Assembly: GCF_003130705.1 (NCBI RefSeq)
Contig: NZ_CP021354.1
Span: forward strand, 6,547,770-6,611,769
DNA length: 64,000 nt
Direction of reading: 5' to 3'
Origin: Rhodococcus oxybenzonivorans
GTDB taxonomy: Bacteria > Actinomycetota > Actinomycetes > Mycobacteriales > Mycobacteriaceae
Below, piece after piece: positions 23,303 to 31,916 of this stretch. Position 1 is the first letter of the stretch. Every line of letters begins with the position of its first letter. The notes under the pieces were generated by a model. The model ran no database searches. It worked only from the letters and a program-made list of their open reading frames with translations, and had not been told where the DNA came from. The translations under genes were made by a program, and so were the position numbers.

Positions 23303-24268
23303 GTGCCCAGTTCGAAAATCGTCGACCCCGCTGGAGCCGTCTTCGGTGTGATCCTGCCCGTGGTAGCCGCGTTGTCCGGCGTGCTCCTGACGAAGCTGTG
23401 GGAACCCCGGCTGCCCGCGGAAATCGCCACGCATTGGACCACCACCTCGGCGGACGGTTTTTCCACCCCGATGTCCAGTGCCTGGACGTTCGCTCTCGTG
23501 ACGGTCCTCTTCGGCGGTGGCTGCGCGGCCGTTGCCGCCCTCGCGCCGGCCTTGCTCATGATGCGCCGCACCATGCTCGTCGTCGGGTTGTCTGTGGTCG
23601 GGATGGTCAGCACCGTGCACGTGGTGATACTCGCCGTCCAACTCGATGTCACCCATCCGGCCGATACCGAGCTTCCGCTGTGGTCCCTCGGCGCCGGGAC
23701 CGTACTCGGCGCCGGTGTCGGAATGATCGGCGCGGCGTGTCTGCGGGACTACCGGCGCCGGGTCTCGGCCACACATCGACCCGACGTCACACTGCCCCGG
23801 GCCGCCGCACCCGCCGCAGTGGCCGCATCCGTGGGTTTCGGGACAGCGGGGTCCGGAATCCTGCTTCTTCTGCTCGGCGTCGTCCCCGCCCTCGTCGTCT
23901 GCCGCATTTCCGGCGGCTGGTGGCCGCTCGCCGTGTTCGTTCCCGTCGGGCTGTTGATCGTCAGCCTCCTGCGCTTCCGTGTCATCGTGGACGAGGACGG
24001 CATCCGGGTGATCAACATGGGCATGACCGCCCTCGACTACGGCATCGACGAGATCGAGGGTGCGCGCGTCGACGTAGTCAAGCCCTTCGACGACTTCGGT
24101 GGGTGGGGGTTGAAAGTGAAGGGGCCGCGGAACTACGGCGTCGTCACCCGCACCGGGCCCGCGGTGATCGTCACCACCGCGTGCGGTGACCGATTGACCG
24201 TCACCACCGCGGAAGCCGAGGACATGGCCGGGGTCCTCAACGCATTCGCCGACCGACGGCGGGAGTGA
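23303..24268 (+). CDS. DUF1648-domain membrane protein
   Basis: 321 aa, GTG start at 23303. The N-terminal part has the DUF1648 hallmark LPAEIATHWTTTSADGFSTP between two membrane segments. About six hydrophobic segments follow in total. The last ~110 residues are a soluble PH-like region (FRVIVDEDGIRVINMGMTALDYGIDEIEGARV, GGWGLKVKGPRNYGVVTRTGPAVIVTTACGDRLTVTT). DUF1648 is found fused to SdpI in other bacteria; here the two are neighbouring genes and probably work together in the membrane. Confidence 0.75.
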   Translation: MPSSKIVDPAGAVFGVILPVVAALSGVLLTKLWEPRLPAEIATHWTTTSADGFSTPMSSAWTFALVTVLFGGGCAAVAALAPALLMMRRTMLVVGLSVVGMVSTVHVVILAVQLDVTHPADTELPLWSLGAGTVLGAGVGMIGAACLRDYRRRVSATHRPDVTLPRAAAPAAVAASVGFGTAGSGILLLLLGVVPALVVCRISGGWWPLAVFVPVGLLIVSLLRFRVIVDEDGIRVINMGMTALDYGIDEIEGARVDVVKPFDDFGGWGLKVKGPRNYGVVTRTGPAVIVTTACGDRLTVTTAEAEDMAGVLNAFADRRRE

Positions 24269-24362
24269 GCGCCCGGGTCGACAGTCGCCATCGACCGGTT
24301 GCAGGGTGACGGCACACGCGCGATCGCGAGGAGTCGCCCAGTACTGTGGCCTCAGGAAGTGA

Positions 24363-25145
24363 ATGCTGATGCCTGAACCGCTTCGCCAGTGCGAGTTCCG
24401 CTTCTACGAGGAGCTGAACGACTTCCTCGCGCCGGAGTCGCGGAAGCGCACATTCGCGCATTACTTCATCGGCACACCCTCGGTGAAGGACCGCATCGAA
24501 GCGCTGGGCGTGCCGCACACCGAAGTTGACCTCGTGCTCGTCGACCAGATCTCGGTCGACTTCGCGCACCGCCTCGTCGGGGGCGAACGGGTCACGGTGT
24601 ATCCCGTGTTCGAACGCGTCGACATCACGGGTCTCACTCGACTGCGACCGCGACCGTTACGCGAATCCTCGTTCGTCCTCGACGTGCATCTCGGCCGGCT
24701 CGCCGGCTATCTCCGGTTACTCGGCTTCGACACCCGGTACCGCAACGACTTCGCCGACACCGAACTGGTCGAGATTTCGGTGTCCGAGCACCGGATCGTC
24801 CTCACCCGCGACACCGGCCTCCTCAAGCGTGCGGCAGTGACTCACGGCGCCTTCCTGCACGAGACCGATCCACGCCGCCAGCTACGGGAAGTACTGGACC
24901 GCTTCGACCTCCACACACGGATCGCGCCGTTCACCCGATGCGCGGGGTGCAATGGGACCTTGACCACGGTGTCCTGGGACGAGGCACGCCATGAGGTGCC
25001 GCCCGGAGTGGCGGAACGGGAGCGCGACTTCAGTCGGTGCCGGAACTGCGGCCACCTCTACTGGCCGGGCAGCCACCTTTCCCGGTTACGCCGTCGCCTG
25101 CACGAGGTGGGCGTGGATCTGGGGCCGATCCCTCAGGAGGCGTGA
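24363..25145 (+). CDS. Mut7-C RNase-domain protein with N-terminal ubiquitin-like domain
   Basis: 260 aa, ATG at 24363 with AGGAAG upstream. Residues ~10-95 form a ubiquitin-like/ThiS-like fold of the Mut7-C-associated type (FRFYEELNDFL, VKDRIEALGVPHTEVDLVLVD). Residues ~105-255 are the Mut7-C PIN-like RNase domain: FVLDVHLGRLAGYLRLLGFDTRY, IVLTRDTGLLKR with conserved Asp residues, and a zinc ribbon CAGCNGTL...CRNCGHLYW. The family is predicted to cleave RNA, with unknown target. The 3' end overlaps the convergent Cys-rich gene by 13 bases. Confidence 0.85.
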   Translation: MLMPEPLRQCEFRFYEELNDFLAPESRKRTFAHYFIGTPSVKDRIEALGVPHTEVDLVLVDQISVDFAHRLVGGERVTVYPVFERVDITGLTRLRPRPLRESSFVLDVHLGRLAGYLRLLGFDTRYRNDFADTELVEISVSEHRIVLTRDTGLLKRAAVTHGAFLHETDPRRQLREVLDRFDLHTRIAPFTRCAGCNGTLTTVSWDEARHEVPPGVAERERDFSRCRNCGHLYWPGSHLSRLRRRLHEVGVDLGPIPQEA

Positions 25146-25342
25146 CGCAGTTCGGCAGTGAACTCCGCGGTGCAGAAGCATCCGTCGCCGAGTTCCTCGC
25201 AGTCGATGATCAGGGTATGGCGAACCTCGGACAGCTCGACGCACGACTCGTCGGTGCACTCGATGCCGCGCCGGCTGTGCACGATCAACGTTCCGTGGCA
25301 GTGGTCGAGTGCCGTCTCGCAACGTCCGCATGGTCTGTTCAC
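25133..25342 (-). CDS. Small cysteine-rich protein, probably metal-binding
   Basis: 69 aa. GTG at 25342 follows a near-perfect AAGGAGG, so this is a real gene despite its size. Eight Cys occur: CGRC near the start, then Cys in DHC, IEC, DESC, IIDC and GCFC. The pattern suggests one or two zinc sites or disulfides. No signal peptide, hence cytosolic zinc binding is likelier. Not recognised as a named family. It overlaps the end of the Mut7-C gene on the other strand. Confidence 0.7.
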   Translation of the reverse strand: MNRPCGRCETALDHCHGTLIVHSRRGIECTDESCVELSEVRHTLIIDCEELGDGCFCTAEFTAELRHAS

Positions 25343-25426
25343 GTCTGCTGCCTCCTTACTTCGTCCTGCTCTGTTGATACCACCCGTCTCCGACAGACCC
25401 CGGGACGTGCTCGAGGGTGTGTCGGC

Positions 25427-26032
25427 TCAGTTGCGCTCGACGTCGATCGGGTGAGTGGCCAACAGGGCGAGAGGAAGAGGCTGACGTCGCAGGACCTGGG
25501 CCCAGACGTCGATGCGGGCCGGCGCCACGACGTCCGACGGCAGCGCGGACACCACCATCCAGTCGTCACGCTGCAGCTCCGAGTCGAGCTGCCCGAACGT
25601 CCAGCCCGAGTAACCGGCGAAGATGCGGACACCTTCCACCAGGGGTGCGATGACCTCGGGGTCGGAGTCGAGATCGACCATCACGACGCGGCCGTGCACC
25701 CGGCGCAGTCCCGCGACCCCGTCGATGAGCGCACCGGTCCGCAGGGTGGCCAGGCACAGCGCGGCGTCCCGCTTGACGGGACCACCGACATAGAGTGCGG
25801 CGGGGCGGGCGGCGAGCGGTGCCCACTGTGGCAGCACCTCCTGCACCGCGGTCTCGCTGGGGCGGTTGATGACCACGCCGAGGCTCCCGGCCTCATTGTG
25901 TTCGATCACATAAATCACGGTGCGACGGAATGCGGGCTCGACCAGATCGGTGGACGAGACCAACAAGCTCCCCGGGCGGACCACCGGTTCCGTCGACGCC
26001 ATTCGATCCTCGGGTTCTTCTGCGTGCGCCAC
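25427..26032 (-). CDS. YqgE/AlgH family protein
   Basis: 201 aa with a GTG start chosen to match the N-terminus of its mycobacterial counterpart Rv0038 (PEDR-type leader). Family motifs: GSLLVSSTDLVEPAFRRTVIYVIEHN, GSLGVVINRPSE, GGPVKRDAALCLA, and IFAGYSGWTFGQLDSELQRDDWMV. The structure of the family is known but its molecular role is not; AlgH was once thought to be a transcriptional regulator. Close to leuS, as in mycobacteria. Confidence 0.9.
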   Translation of the reverse strand: MAHAEEPEDRMASTEPVVRPGSLLVSSTDLVEPAFRRTVIYVIEHNEAGSLGVVINRPSETAVQEVLPQWAPLAARPAALYVGGPVKRDAALCLATLRTGALIDGVAGLRRVHGRVVMVDLDSDPEVIAPLVEGVRIFAGYSGWTFGQLDSELQRDDWMVVSALPSDVVAPARIDVWAQVLRRQPLPLALLATHPIDVERN

Positions 26033-26101
26033 CCGAACATCATCCCACCGCGGCGAGAGTGATGTGTCCCAGGACGCGAGCTGCGTCCGGTTCGCACGAA
26101 T

Positions 26102-26797
26102 TCAGGCGGGCGGGAGCCCGGCAGTGTCGGCGAGCACGGCGAGATGGTGTTCGAACAGGGCAGCCGGATCGGTGAACGTATCCGCCCCGTACTGACCGAA
26201 GACCTCGAAGTTCACCGCACCGAACAGGCTGGACCACACCAGGACCCCGCGGGCGAGCAGGTGATCGGGAGTGGTAAGGACGAGCTCCGCGCGAATCCGG
26301 TCGAGATCGGCGGCAAGACCGGCGTCGAGGGGGGCGGACGCGTCGGCGTCGAGAAGGCCCGAGCGGTAGGCACCGTCGAAGATGCGGACCAGCGCGTAGA
26401 TGACCCGGGTTCCGGGCGTCGTGGTCTGTTCGCCAGGGGCGTCGTAACCGGGAACCGGGCTGCCGAACAGTAGTCCGTAGCGCGCCGGCTCACGCAGAGC
26501 CCACGCCCGTACCGCGCGGCCCAGGGCCAGGAACTGCTGTCGCGGATGTTGCGCGGACGCGACTGCGGCGTCCACCTCGTCCCCGAGCTCGTTGTATCCG
26601 TCGACGACGAGCAGGGTCAGCAGTTCGTCGCGGCTCTTCACGTACCGATACACGGCGGACGAGACCACTCCGAGGTCCCGGGCCACCGCTCGCAACGACA
26701 GTGCCGCGGCGCCGACGGCGGCCAGCTGTTCGCGGCCTATTCGGGTGATGTCCTGCAACGTCTGCTCTCGGGCACGTTCCCGTGGTGTTGCCGGCAT
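26102..26797 (-). CDS. TetR-family transcriptional regulator
   Basis: 231 aa from the ATG at 26797. N-terminal HTH: ITRIGREQLAAVGAAALSLRAVARDLGVVSSAVYRYVKSRDELLTLLVVDGYNELG. The C-terminal region matches the TetR_C group found with WHG-type regulators (AWALREPARYGLLFGSPVPGYDAP). It is divergent from an NAD(P)-binding oxidoreductase gene, and the 136 bp between them hold two copies of the same palindrome, so it very likely represses itself and that gene. Confidence 0.88.
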   Translation of the reverse strand: MPATPRERAREQTLQDITRIGREQLAAVGAAALSLRAVARDLGVVSSAVYRYVKSRDELLTLLVVDGYNELGDEVDAAVASAQHPRQQFLALGRAVRAWALREPARYGLLFGSPVPGYDAPGEQTTTPGTRVIYALVRIFDGAYRSGLLDADASAPLDAGLAADLDRIRAELVLTTPDHLLARGVLVWSSLFGAVNFEVFGQYGADTFTDPAALFEHHLAVLADTAGLPPA

Positions 26798-26837
26798 GGG
26801 TTCAGGGTGCCGATCGGAGAGAGCGGTGTCAACAAAC

Positions 26838-26852
26838 GAGAGCAGTGCTCTT
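26838..26852. promoter_or_regulatory. TetR operator, distal copy
   Basis: GAGAGCAGTGCTCTT, seven-base arms around a central G with one end mismatch. Its centre lies 49 bases from that of the second copy. It abuts a TTGACT that could be a -35 box for the oxidoreductase gene. Confidence 0.65.
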
Positions 26853-26886
26853 GACTTTGCGCTCATACGGGCGCACTCTTCGAACA

Positions 26887-26901
26887 GAGAGCAGTGCTCT
26901 C
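26887..26901. promoter_or_regulatory. TetR operator, proximal copy
   Basis: GAGAGCAGTGCTCTC, a perfect 15-bp palindrome with a central unpaired base, 32 bases upstream of the oxidoreductase ATG and downstream of a possible CACTCT -10 box, where a bound repressor would block transcription. Confidence 0.7.
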
Positions 26902-26933
26902 CCTACTGGACACCACACACATCGGGAGCAGAA

Positions 26934-27875
26934 ATGTCGAACATCGAAATCGTCACCGGCGCGGGACCCGTCGGCGCGACAGTGGCACAGCAGCTCGCAG
27001 AACAGGGGCGACGCGTCCGCCTGCTCACCCGCTCCGGAAGCGGTCCGGAACACCCGCTGATCGAGCGAAGGGCGGTCGACGTATCCGACCCCTCGGCCGT
27101 GCATGCAGCTTTCGAGGGGGCCGCCGCCGTCTACCACTGCATTCACGCCGCCTATACCGCCGAGGCGTGGGAGCGCACCCTCCCCGCGGCGGAGCACACC
27201 GTTCTGGAGGCGGCGGGAGAGGTCGGCGCGGTGGTCGTGTTTCCGGAAAGCCTCTACTCCTACGACACCGAACAGCAGCCCATGACCGAAACCACGCCGC
27301 GCACCGCCACGACGGGAAAGCGCGGAATCCGTGCCCGGCTGCTCGACGCTCGCGCCGCCTCCTCGACCCCCACCGTCAGTGTCGTCGCCTCCGACTTCTT
27401 CGGTCCGCAGGTGCTCAGCGCCCACGCCGGCGAGCGCATGGTCCCGGTTGTGCTCGCCGGCAAGACGATGCGCGTCCTGGGCTCTGCCGACACGCCCCAC
27501 TCCTTCACCTTCGTCCCCGACCTCGCGGCGGCGATGATCGTCGCAGCACACGACCGCGACCTGTGGAACTCCGTGTTGCACGCGCCGACGGCCCCCGCGG
27601 TGACCCAGCGGCAGATGGTCCAGGCTTACGCCGACGCAGCGGGGGTGCCGGCACCGAAGGTGAGCGCTCTCCCGGGATGGGTTCTCCGGACGGCAGGCCG
27701 CCTCCACGAGGGGTCCCGCGAGCTGGCGGAGATGATGTACCAGTTCGAGAACCCGTTCGTCATGGATTCGAGTGCCAGCGAGCAGCGCCTCGGGCTGAAG
27801 CCGACGCCACTGCCTGAGGCCGCAGAGCAGACCGTCCAGTGGTGGCGGGAGAGGTCCCTCGCACAGGCCGGATAA
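26934..27875 (+). CDS. NAD(P)-binding epimerase/reductase of the atypical SDR class
   Basis: 313 aa, ATG at 26934 after GGGAG. The Rossmann motif GAGPVGATVAQQLAEQG at residues 8-24 is of the extended/atypical SDR type (GxGPxG). Later parts resemble NmrA/epimerase proteins (VVVFPESLYSYDTEQQP, SVVASDFFGPQVLSAHAGERMVP, FTFVPDLAAAMIVAAHD). The catalytic YxxxK is not obvious; KRGIRARLLDAR occupies that place. It may therefore be a binding or reductase protein of different chemistry. Presumably repressed by the divergent TetR protein; substrate unknown. Confidence 0.75.
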   Translation: MSNIEIVTGAGPVGATVAQQLAEQGRRVRLLTRSGSGPEHPLIERRAVDVSDPSAVHAAFEGAAAVYHCIHAAYTAEAWERTLPAAEHTVLEAAGEVGAVVVFPESLYSYDTEQQPMTETTPRTATTGKRGIRARLLDARAASSTPTVSVVASDFFGPQVLSAHAGERMVPVVLAGKTMRVLGSADTPHSFTFVPDLAAAMIVAAHDRDLWNSVLHAPTAPAVTQRQMVQAYADAAGVPAPKVSALPGWVLRTAGRLHEGSRELAEMMYQFENPFVMDSSASEQRLGLKPTPLPEAAEQTVQWWRERSLAQAG

Positions 27876-27878
27876 GGT
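27873..27878 (+). promoter_or_regulatory. -10 element of a likely leaderless MFS transcript, overlapping the upstream stop
   Basis: TAAGGT begins with the TAA stop of the preceding gene and lies seven bases before the ATG at 27886. It could give the transporter a leaderless transcript independent of the upstream gene. Confidence 0.4.
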
Positions 27879-27885
27879 CCCGTGA

Positions 27886-29193
27886 ATGGCGGAACAGCTC
27901 GGCAACCCGCGAGGACGACGGGAGGCGTGGCGTCGTACCGCGCACACCCTGCGCCGGTCGCCCGGGCTGGCCCGGCTTGCGACCGTGCGATTTGCCAGCC
28001 AGTTCGGCGACGGAATGTTTCAGGCAGCGCTGGGTGGCGCCATCTTGTTCAATCCCGAGCGCGAGACCGACCCGCTGGCGATCGCCGCCGGCTTCGCGGT
28101 ATTGCTGCTTCCCTACTCGGTGATCGGACCCTACGCGGGGGCACTCCTCGACCGCTGGGATCGTCGGACGGTGCTGCTGTGGGCCAATGTCCTACGTGGA
28201 GTACTGATTCTGGTGACCGCCGCCCTTCTGGGGTCCGGGGCCGGAGAGTTCCCGATCCTTCTCCTCGCCCTCGCCGCCATCGGTGTCAGTAGGTTCGTAC
28301 TCGCCGGCGTCTCCGCCGCGCTACCGCGCGTGGTCCACAAATCGTGGCTGGTCGCCACCAACTCCGTGCTCACCACCACCGGTTCGGTAGTGTCCGCTCT
28401 CGGAGCCACAACATCCGTCGCCGTCGTCGGTGTCGCGGGCGCAGGCGACCGCGGGTCCGGTATCGCCGTCGCCGCCGCCGCGGTCGGTTCCGTGGTCGCC
28501 GCTCTCGCGGCGTCCCGATTCCATCGTCGGCTTCTCGGCCCACACGCGGATGAACGGGCGGATTACGGAGTGGTCCGTGCCGTCGCGTCGGGACTGCGCA
28601 ACGGAGCCGTGGCCGTGTGGCGGTCCCCGGGCGTCACCACCGCCATGATCGGCATCGGCACGCATCGGATCGTGTTCGGCGCCAACACGCTGATCATGGT
28701 CCTCGTGCTGCGAGACACGTCCAGGGCCGGTTCCCTACCGGGAGGACTGGCCGGGTTCGGTGTCGCGGTCGGCGCGACCGCAGCGGGGATGCTGCTCGCC
28801 GCGATCTCCACACCGTTCACCATTCCGCGAATCGGTCGCTCCCGCACCATCACCACCGCGTTGGTCCTCGCCCTTGTGGCGCAGACGACGCTCGTGGCGA
28901 CCCTGACCCAGGCCTCCCTGCTGTGGGGTGCACTGGTTCTCGGATTCGCCGGGCAGTCGATCAAGCTGAGCGGCGACGCCGCCATGCAGATCGACATCAA
29001 AGACGACCGCCGCGGGCAGGTGTTCGCGCTCCAGGACACGGTGTTCAACGTGGCGTTCATCGCGTCGATCGCCGCCGCAGCCCTCGTGATCGCCCCCGAC
29101 GGCCGATCACTCGGATTGGTACTGGCCGGTTCGGCCCTTTACGCCCTGGGACTCGGCGCTGCCCTACTCAACGCACGTCGCGGCCGACCCTGA
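27886..29193 (+). CDS. Major facilitator superfamily transporter
   Basis: 435 aa, ATG at 27886, ten bases after the upstream stop. Twelve hydrophobic segments; the loop between helices two and three carries GALLDRWDRRTVLLWANVLRG, the MFS motif A region (DRxxRR). It resembles Rv0037c, a predicted multidrug-type efflux protein located near leuS and yqgE in M. tuberculosis. Substrate unknown. It converges on the hotdog gene with 19 bases between. Confidence 0.88.
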   Translation: MAEQLGNPRGRREAWRRTAHTLRRSPGLARLATVRFASQFGDGMFQAALGGAILFNPERETDPLAIAAGFAVLLLPYSVIGPYAGALLDRWDRRTVLLWANVLRGVLILVTAALLGSGAGEFPILLLALAAIGVSRFVLAGVSAALPRVVHKSWLVATNSVLTTTGSVVSALGATTSVAVVGVAGAGDRGSGIAVAAAAVGSVVAALAASRFHRRLLGPHADERADYGVVRAVASGLRNGAVAVWRSPGVTTAMIGIGTHRIVFGANTLIMVLVLRDTSRAGSLPGGLAGFGVAVGATAAGMLLAAISTPFTIPRIGRSRTITTALVLALVAQTTLVATLTQASLLWGALVLGFAGQSIKLSGDAAMQIDIKDDRRGQVFALQDTVFNVAFIASIAAAALVIAPDGRSLGLVLAGSALYALGLGAALLNARRGRP

Positions 29194-29212
29194 GCGGTCC
29201 TGGACGCCGCTC

Positions 29213-29623
29213 CTATCCGGAACCGGGCAGCGGCACATTCTGCAGACGAACCTGTCCACGGGCCACCTCTTTGCCGGTGTCGGAAGCGGTGATGACCACC
29301 GACCACAACTGCTGGATACGGCCCTGCTGAATCGGTAGGGCCACCACGTCGACGCGACCTTCGGTGCGGGACCGGATGAAGTCGGTGCCGTTGTGCACAC
29401 CGACCGCGAACTGGCCGCGGTCTGCCACTGCCGTGCTCGCACCGATACTCGCGGCGCTCTCGACTGCCGTCGTGTAGACGCCACCGTGCACGACCCCCCA
29501 CGGCGTGTGGTGCTCGGCGGACAGATCGATGTGGCCGACGACTTTCGTGCCCGATACCTCGTCGAGTTCTAGGCCGGCAGCGGCGACGAAAGCGCTCGCC
29601 GCGGACGTGGTCAGGTCGGTCAT
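29213..29623 (-). CDS. PaaI-type hotdog thioesterase
   Basis: 136 aa, ATG at 29623 behind AAGGAG. Hotdog-fold motif: HHTPWGVVHGGVYTTAVESAASIGA (HGG with the following acidic residue as general base), then DFIRSRTEGRVDVVALPIQQGR. PaaI/YdiI-like proteins hydrolyse acyl-CoA thioesters such as hydroxyphenylacetyl- or 1,4-dihydroxy-2-naphthoyl-CoA; the acyl group cannot be told here. Confidence 0.88.
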   Translation of the reverse strand: MTDLTTSAASAFVAAAGLELDEVSGTKVVGHIDLSAEHHTPWGVVHGGVYTTAVESAASIGASTAVADRGQFAVGVHNGTDFIRSRTEGRVDVVALPIQQGRIQQLWSVVITASDTGKEVARGQVRLQNVPLPGSG

Positions 29624-29660
29624 GGTCCATTCTCCTTGTCGATCCGCACTGGGTTTGAAA

Positions 29661-30152
29661 TCACAACTTACCCTCCCCGATCTCAGGGGCCACGTCAATG
29701 GCGCCGCCGTGGCCGAGTGCCGCCTCGGACCGCCAGAGAGAAAGTGCGCCGGCCGTCACGGCACCGGGAATCGGATCGGAAGCCACCGCGCGCACGCTCG
29801 GGTCGGACGGTTCGTCATTGCGTCGATCGGGCACTGGATCCAGATGGCGACGCAGGTCGTACGCGGGTTCGATGTGGTCGCCGGCCACCCGCACCTCGCG
29901 GTCCCACGTCCCGTTGCCGCTGGGGTCGGTGAAGTAGCGGGCTTCGTTCCCGGCGTCGTAGTCGAGCACCGAGTGGTCGGCCGCCCCGTCCCCGTTGTCG
30001 TCCCACATGGCGTCGTCGAGAAGCCCGTCGCCGTCGAAGTCGAGCCGCACCGCGTCCATTCCGCCGAGCAGACCCAGATCGAGGTCGGCTGGGGAGATCC
30101 AGGTCGCGGGGGCTTCTGCGCCGGTTCCGAACGAATACTCGAGAGGGTCCAT
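29661..30152 (-). CDS. Acidic protein with EF-hand-like calcium repeats
   Basis: 163 aa from the ATG at 30152; the frame stays open further upstream but that part overlaps the start region of the divergent secreted protein and looks non-coding. Two Asp-rich segments, LDFDGDGLLDDAMWDD and DDNGDGAADHSVLDYD, resemble calcium-binding loops of the dockerin/thrombospondin-3 type. No signal peptide with this start and no clear ribosome binding site, so the true N-terminus may differ. It is divergent from the DUF4185 gene. Function unknown. Confidence 0.6.
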   Translation of the reverse strand: MDPLEYSFGTGAEAPATWISPADLDLGLLGGMDAVRLDFDGDGLLDDAMWDDNGDGAADHSVLDYDAGNEARYFTDPSGNGTWDREVRVAGDHIEPAYDLRRHLDPVPDRRNDEPSDPSVRAVASDPIPGAVTAGALSLWRSEAALGHGGAIDVAPEIGEGKL

Positions 30153-30396
30153 GTAAGGATTCGACGCAGCGCGACCGCATCCGGTTCCGCTGGAAGGGAA
30201 AAACCCAGGGGCTTCGCCACACCCCGGGTGGCCTCGATCTGCGAAATCGTATGCGACCGTGAAACCGTACTGTAACCGGACTGCGACCGGGCACGCCGGG
30301 CACTGAACCCGAGAACGCTGCCACCGGGTGTTACCTTTTGCCCTGAACGTGCAGGTCGGTCCATCCTGACTCCGACCACCGATCTGGAGGGGTCCC

Positions 30397-31911
30397 GTGG
30401 TCGAGAAGTCCTGGTCTGTTGCCGGAGCACCGTTGTGCGTCGCCGCCGTCGTCGCGGCAACGATCGGGTTTTCGGCAGGTCCCGCTGCGGCGGAGACGAA
30501 TTCGTGGTTGCCGGTGAACATCTGTGGCGAGACCGGGTTCAACCCGGCCAAGGAGCCCCCGACTCCCGGTGGTCCGCTGCTACCGCCGATACCGCCGACC
30601 ATCGCCATCCCGATTCCGTACCCAGACTTCGTGCCGGTGCCGGTCCCCGGACCCACCGTCGATCAGACTCGCGTGGCACAAGATCTACCTGCCGACCCCT
30701 GCGCGGACCCGTGCCCGGACCTCACCGACGAGATCGAGGAACCCCAGCCGGAGGTCGGCTCGTCGGGATCTTCCGGGTCGAGCGCGCTGCACATTCCGAA
30801 GATCGAAATCGACCCACGCCCGGAGACCATTCCGATCCCCGTCCCCGGCGGCCCGGGTCCCGCGCCGCAGCCCGCACCCCCGGTGCAGATCAACCCGGCC
30901 GAACGGGGCTCCCTCACCGAAGCACTCGGCACCCCGGCGGTCGGTGACGTGCGCCTGGTGTCGCAGCTGACGGGCCACGGTTCGGACAATCGGACCGACA
31001 AGCGCTGGCAGGTGGACGGCACGGACCTCGGCATCATCTGGGAGACGAAGCCCGGGGAGGTGGCCATCGCCTTCGGTGACACCTTCGGTAAGGACTGGAA
31101 TCCGCCCGGCGCCTTCGGGGAAGACTGGCGCAGCAACGTTCTCGGGCACAGCACGGACACCGACCTGTCCGACGGCATGACCATCGACAGCATGGTGCAG
31201 GACAGCCGCTGCCACGCCGCCGAGATCATCGACAGCCGGCACATCCCCAACTTCGAGACGACGACCATTCCCACGTCGGGGTTCACGATCGGCAACCGGC
31301 AGTTCCTGAGCTACATGTCGGTGAAACGGTGGAGTGTGGTGCCCGGCATGTGGTACACGAACTACGGCGGCATCGCGTACTCCGACGACAACGGTCAGAC
31401 GTGGACCAAGGACCAGCACGCCAAGTGGCACAACATTTTCGGCGCCCGTTTCCAGGTGTCGGCCATGGTCCCCCACGGCGACTACGTGTACATGTTCGGC
31501 ACTCCGAACGGGCGCATCGGCACCATCGGTCTGGCCCGGGTGCCCGTCGATCAGGTACTCAACACCACGTCGTACCAGTACTGGTCGAACGGAACATGGA
31601 CGCCGGTCTCCGAACATCTCGCGACCCCGATCGTCGGTGGGGTGGCCAGCGAGCTGTCGGTTCGTTACGACACCGGCACCGGCACGTGGCTGATGAGCTA
31701 CCTCGAGCCCATCGGCGGGCGGATCATCCTCCGCCAATCCTCGTCCCCACAGGGCGTTTGGTCCGGCGGAGCCACTCTCGTCGACACCACCGACTACCCG
31801 AAGGCGTACGGCGGCTTCATCCATCCGTGGTCCACCGGCAAGGACCTGTACTTCACGATGTCGGAGTGGGACAGCTACAACGTGTACCTGATGCACGCGT
31901 CCCTGCGCTGA
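30397..31911 (+). CDS. Secreted DUF4185 protein, GH183 endo-D-arabinanase family
   Basis: 504 aa, GTG at 30397 behind GGAGGGG. A signal peptide ends near AAAETN (residue ~33). A proline-rich, low-complexity linker runs to about residue 175. The DUF4185 domain fills the rest: VSQLTGHGSDNRTDKRWQVDGTDLGIIW, VAIAFGDTFGKDW, WYTNYGGIAYSDDNGQTWT, FGTPNGRIGTIGLARVP and a C-terminal WSTGKDLYFTMSEWDSYNVYLM. DUF4185 proteins were shown to cleave mycobacterial D-arabinan (GH183). Rhodococcus has an arabinogalactan wall, so this may remodel its own wall or attack that of relatives. Palindrome copy C follows the stop. Confidence 0.82.
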   Translation: MVEKSWSVAGAPLCVAAVVAATIGFSAGPAAAETNSWLPVNICGETGFNPAKEPPTPGGPLLPPIPPTIAIPIPYPDFVPVPVPGPTVDQTRVAQDLPADPCADPCPDLTDEIEEPQPEVGSSGSSGSSALHIPKIEIDPRPETIPIPVPGGPGPAPQPAPPVQINPAERGSLTEALGTPAVGDVRLVSQLTGHGSDNRTDKRWQVDGTDLGIIWETKPGEVAIAFGDTFGKDWNPPGAFGEDWRSNVLGHSTDTDLSDGMTIDSMVQDSRCHAAEIIDSRHIPNFETTTIPTSGFTIGNRQFLSYMSVKRWSVVPGMWYTNYGGIAYSDDNGQTWTKDQHAKWHNIFGARFQVSAMVPHGDYVYMFGTPNGRIGTIGLARVPVDQVLNTTSYQYWSNGTWTPVSEHLATPIVGGVASELSVRYDTGTGTWLMSYLEPIGGRIILRQSSSPQGVWSGGATLVDTTDYPKAYGGFIHPWSTGKDLYFTMSEWDSYNVYLMHASLR

Positions 31912-31916
31912 CGCAC

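Noticed and set aside
30153-30656. Upstream extension of the EF-hand-like gene
   Set aside because: It would overlap the start and signal peptide of the DUF4185 gene and has Gly/Thr-rich shadow composition.
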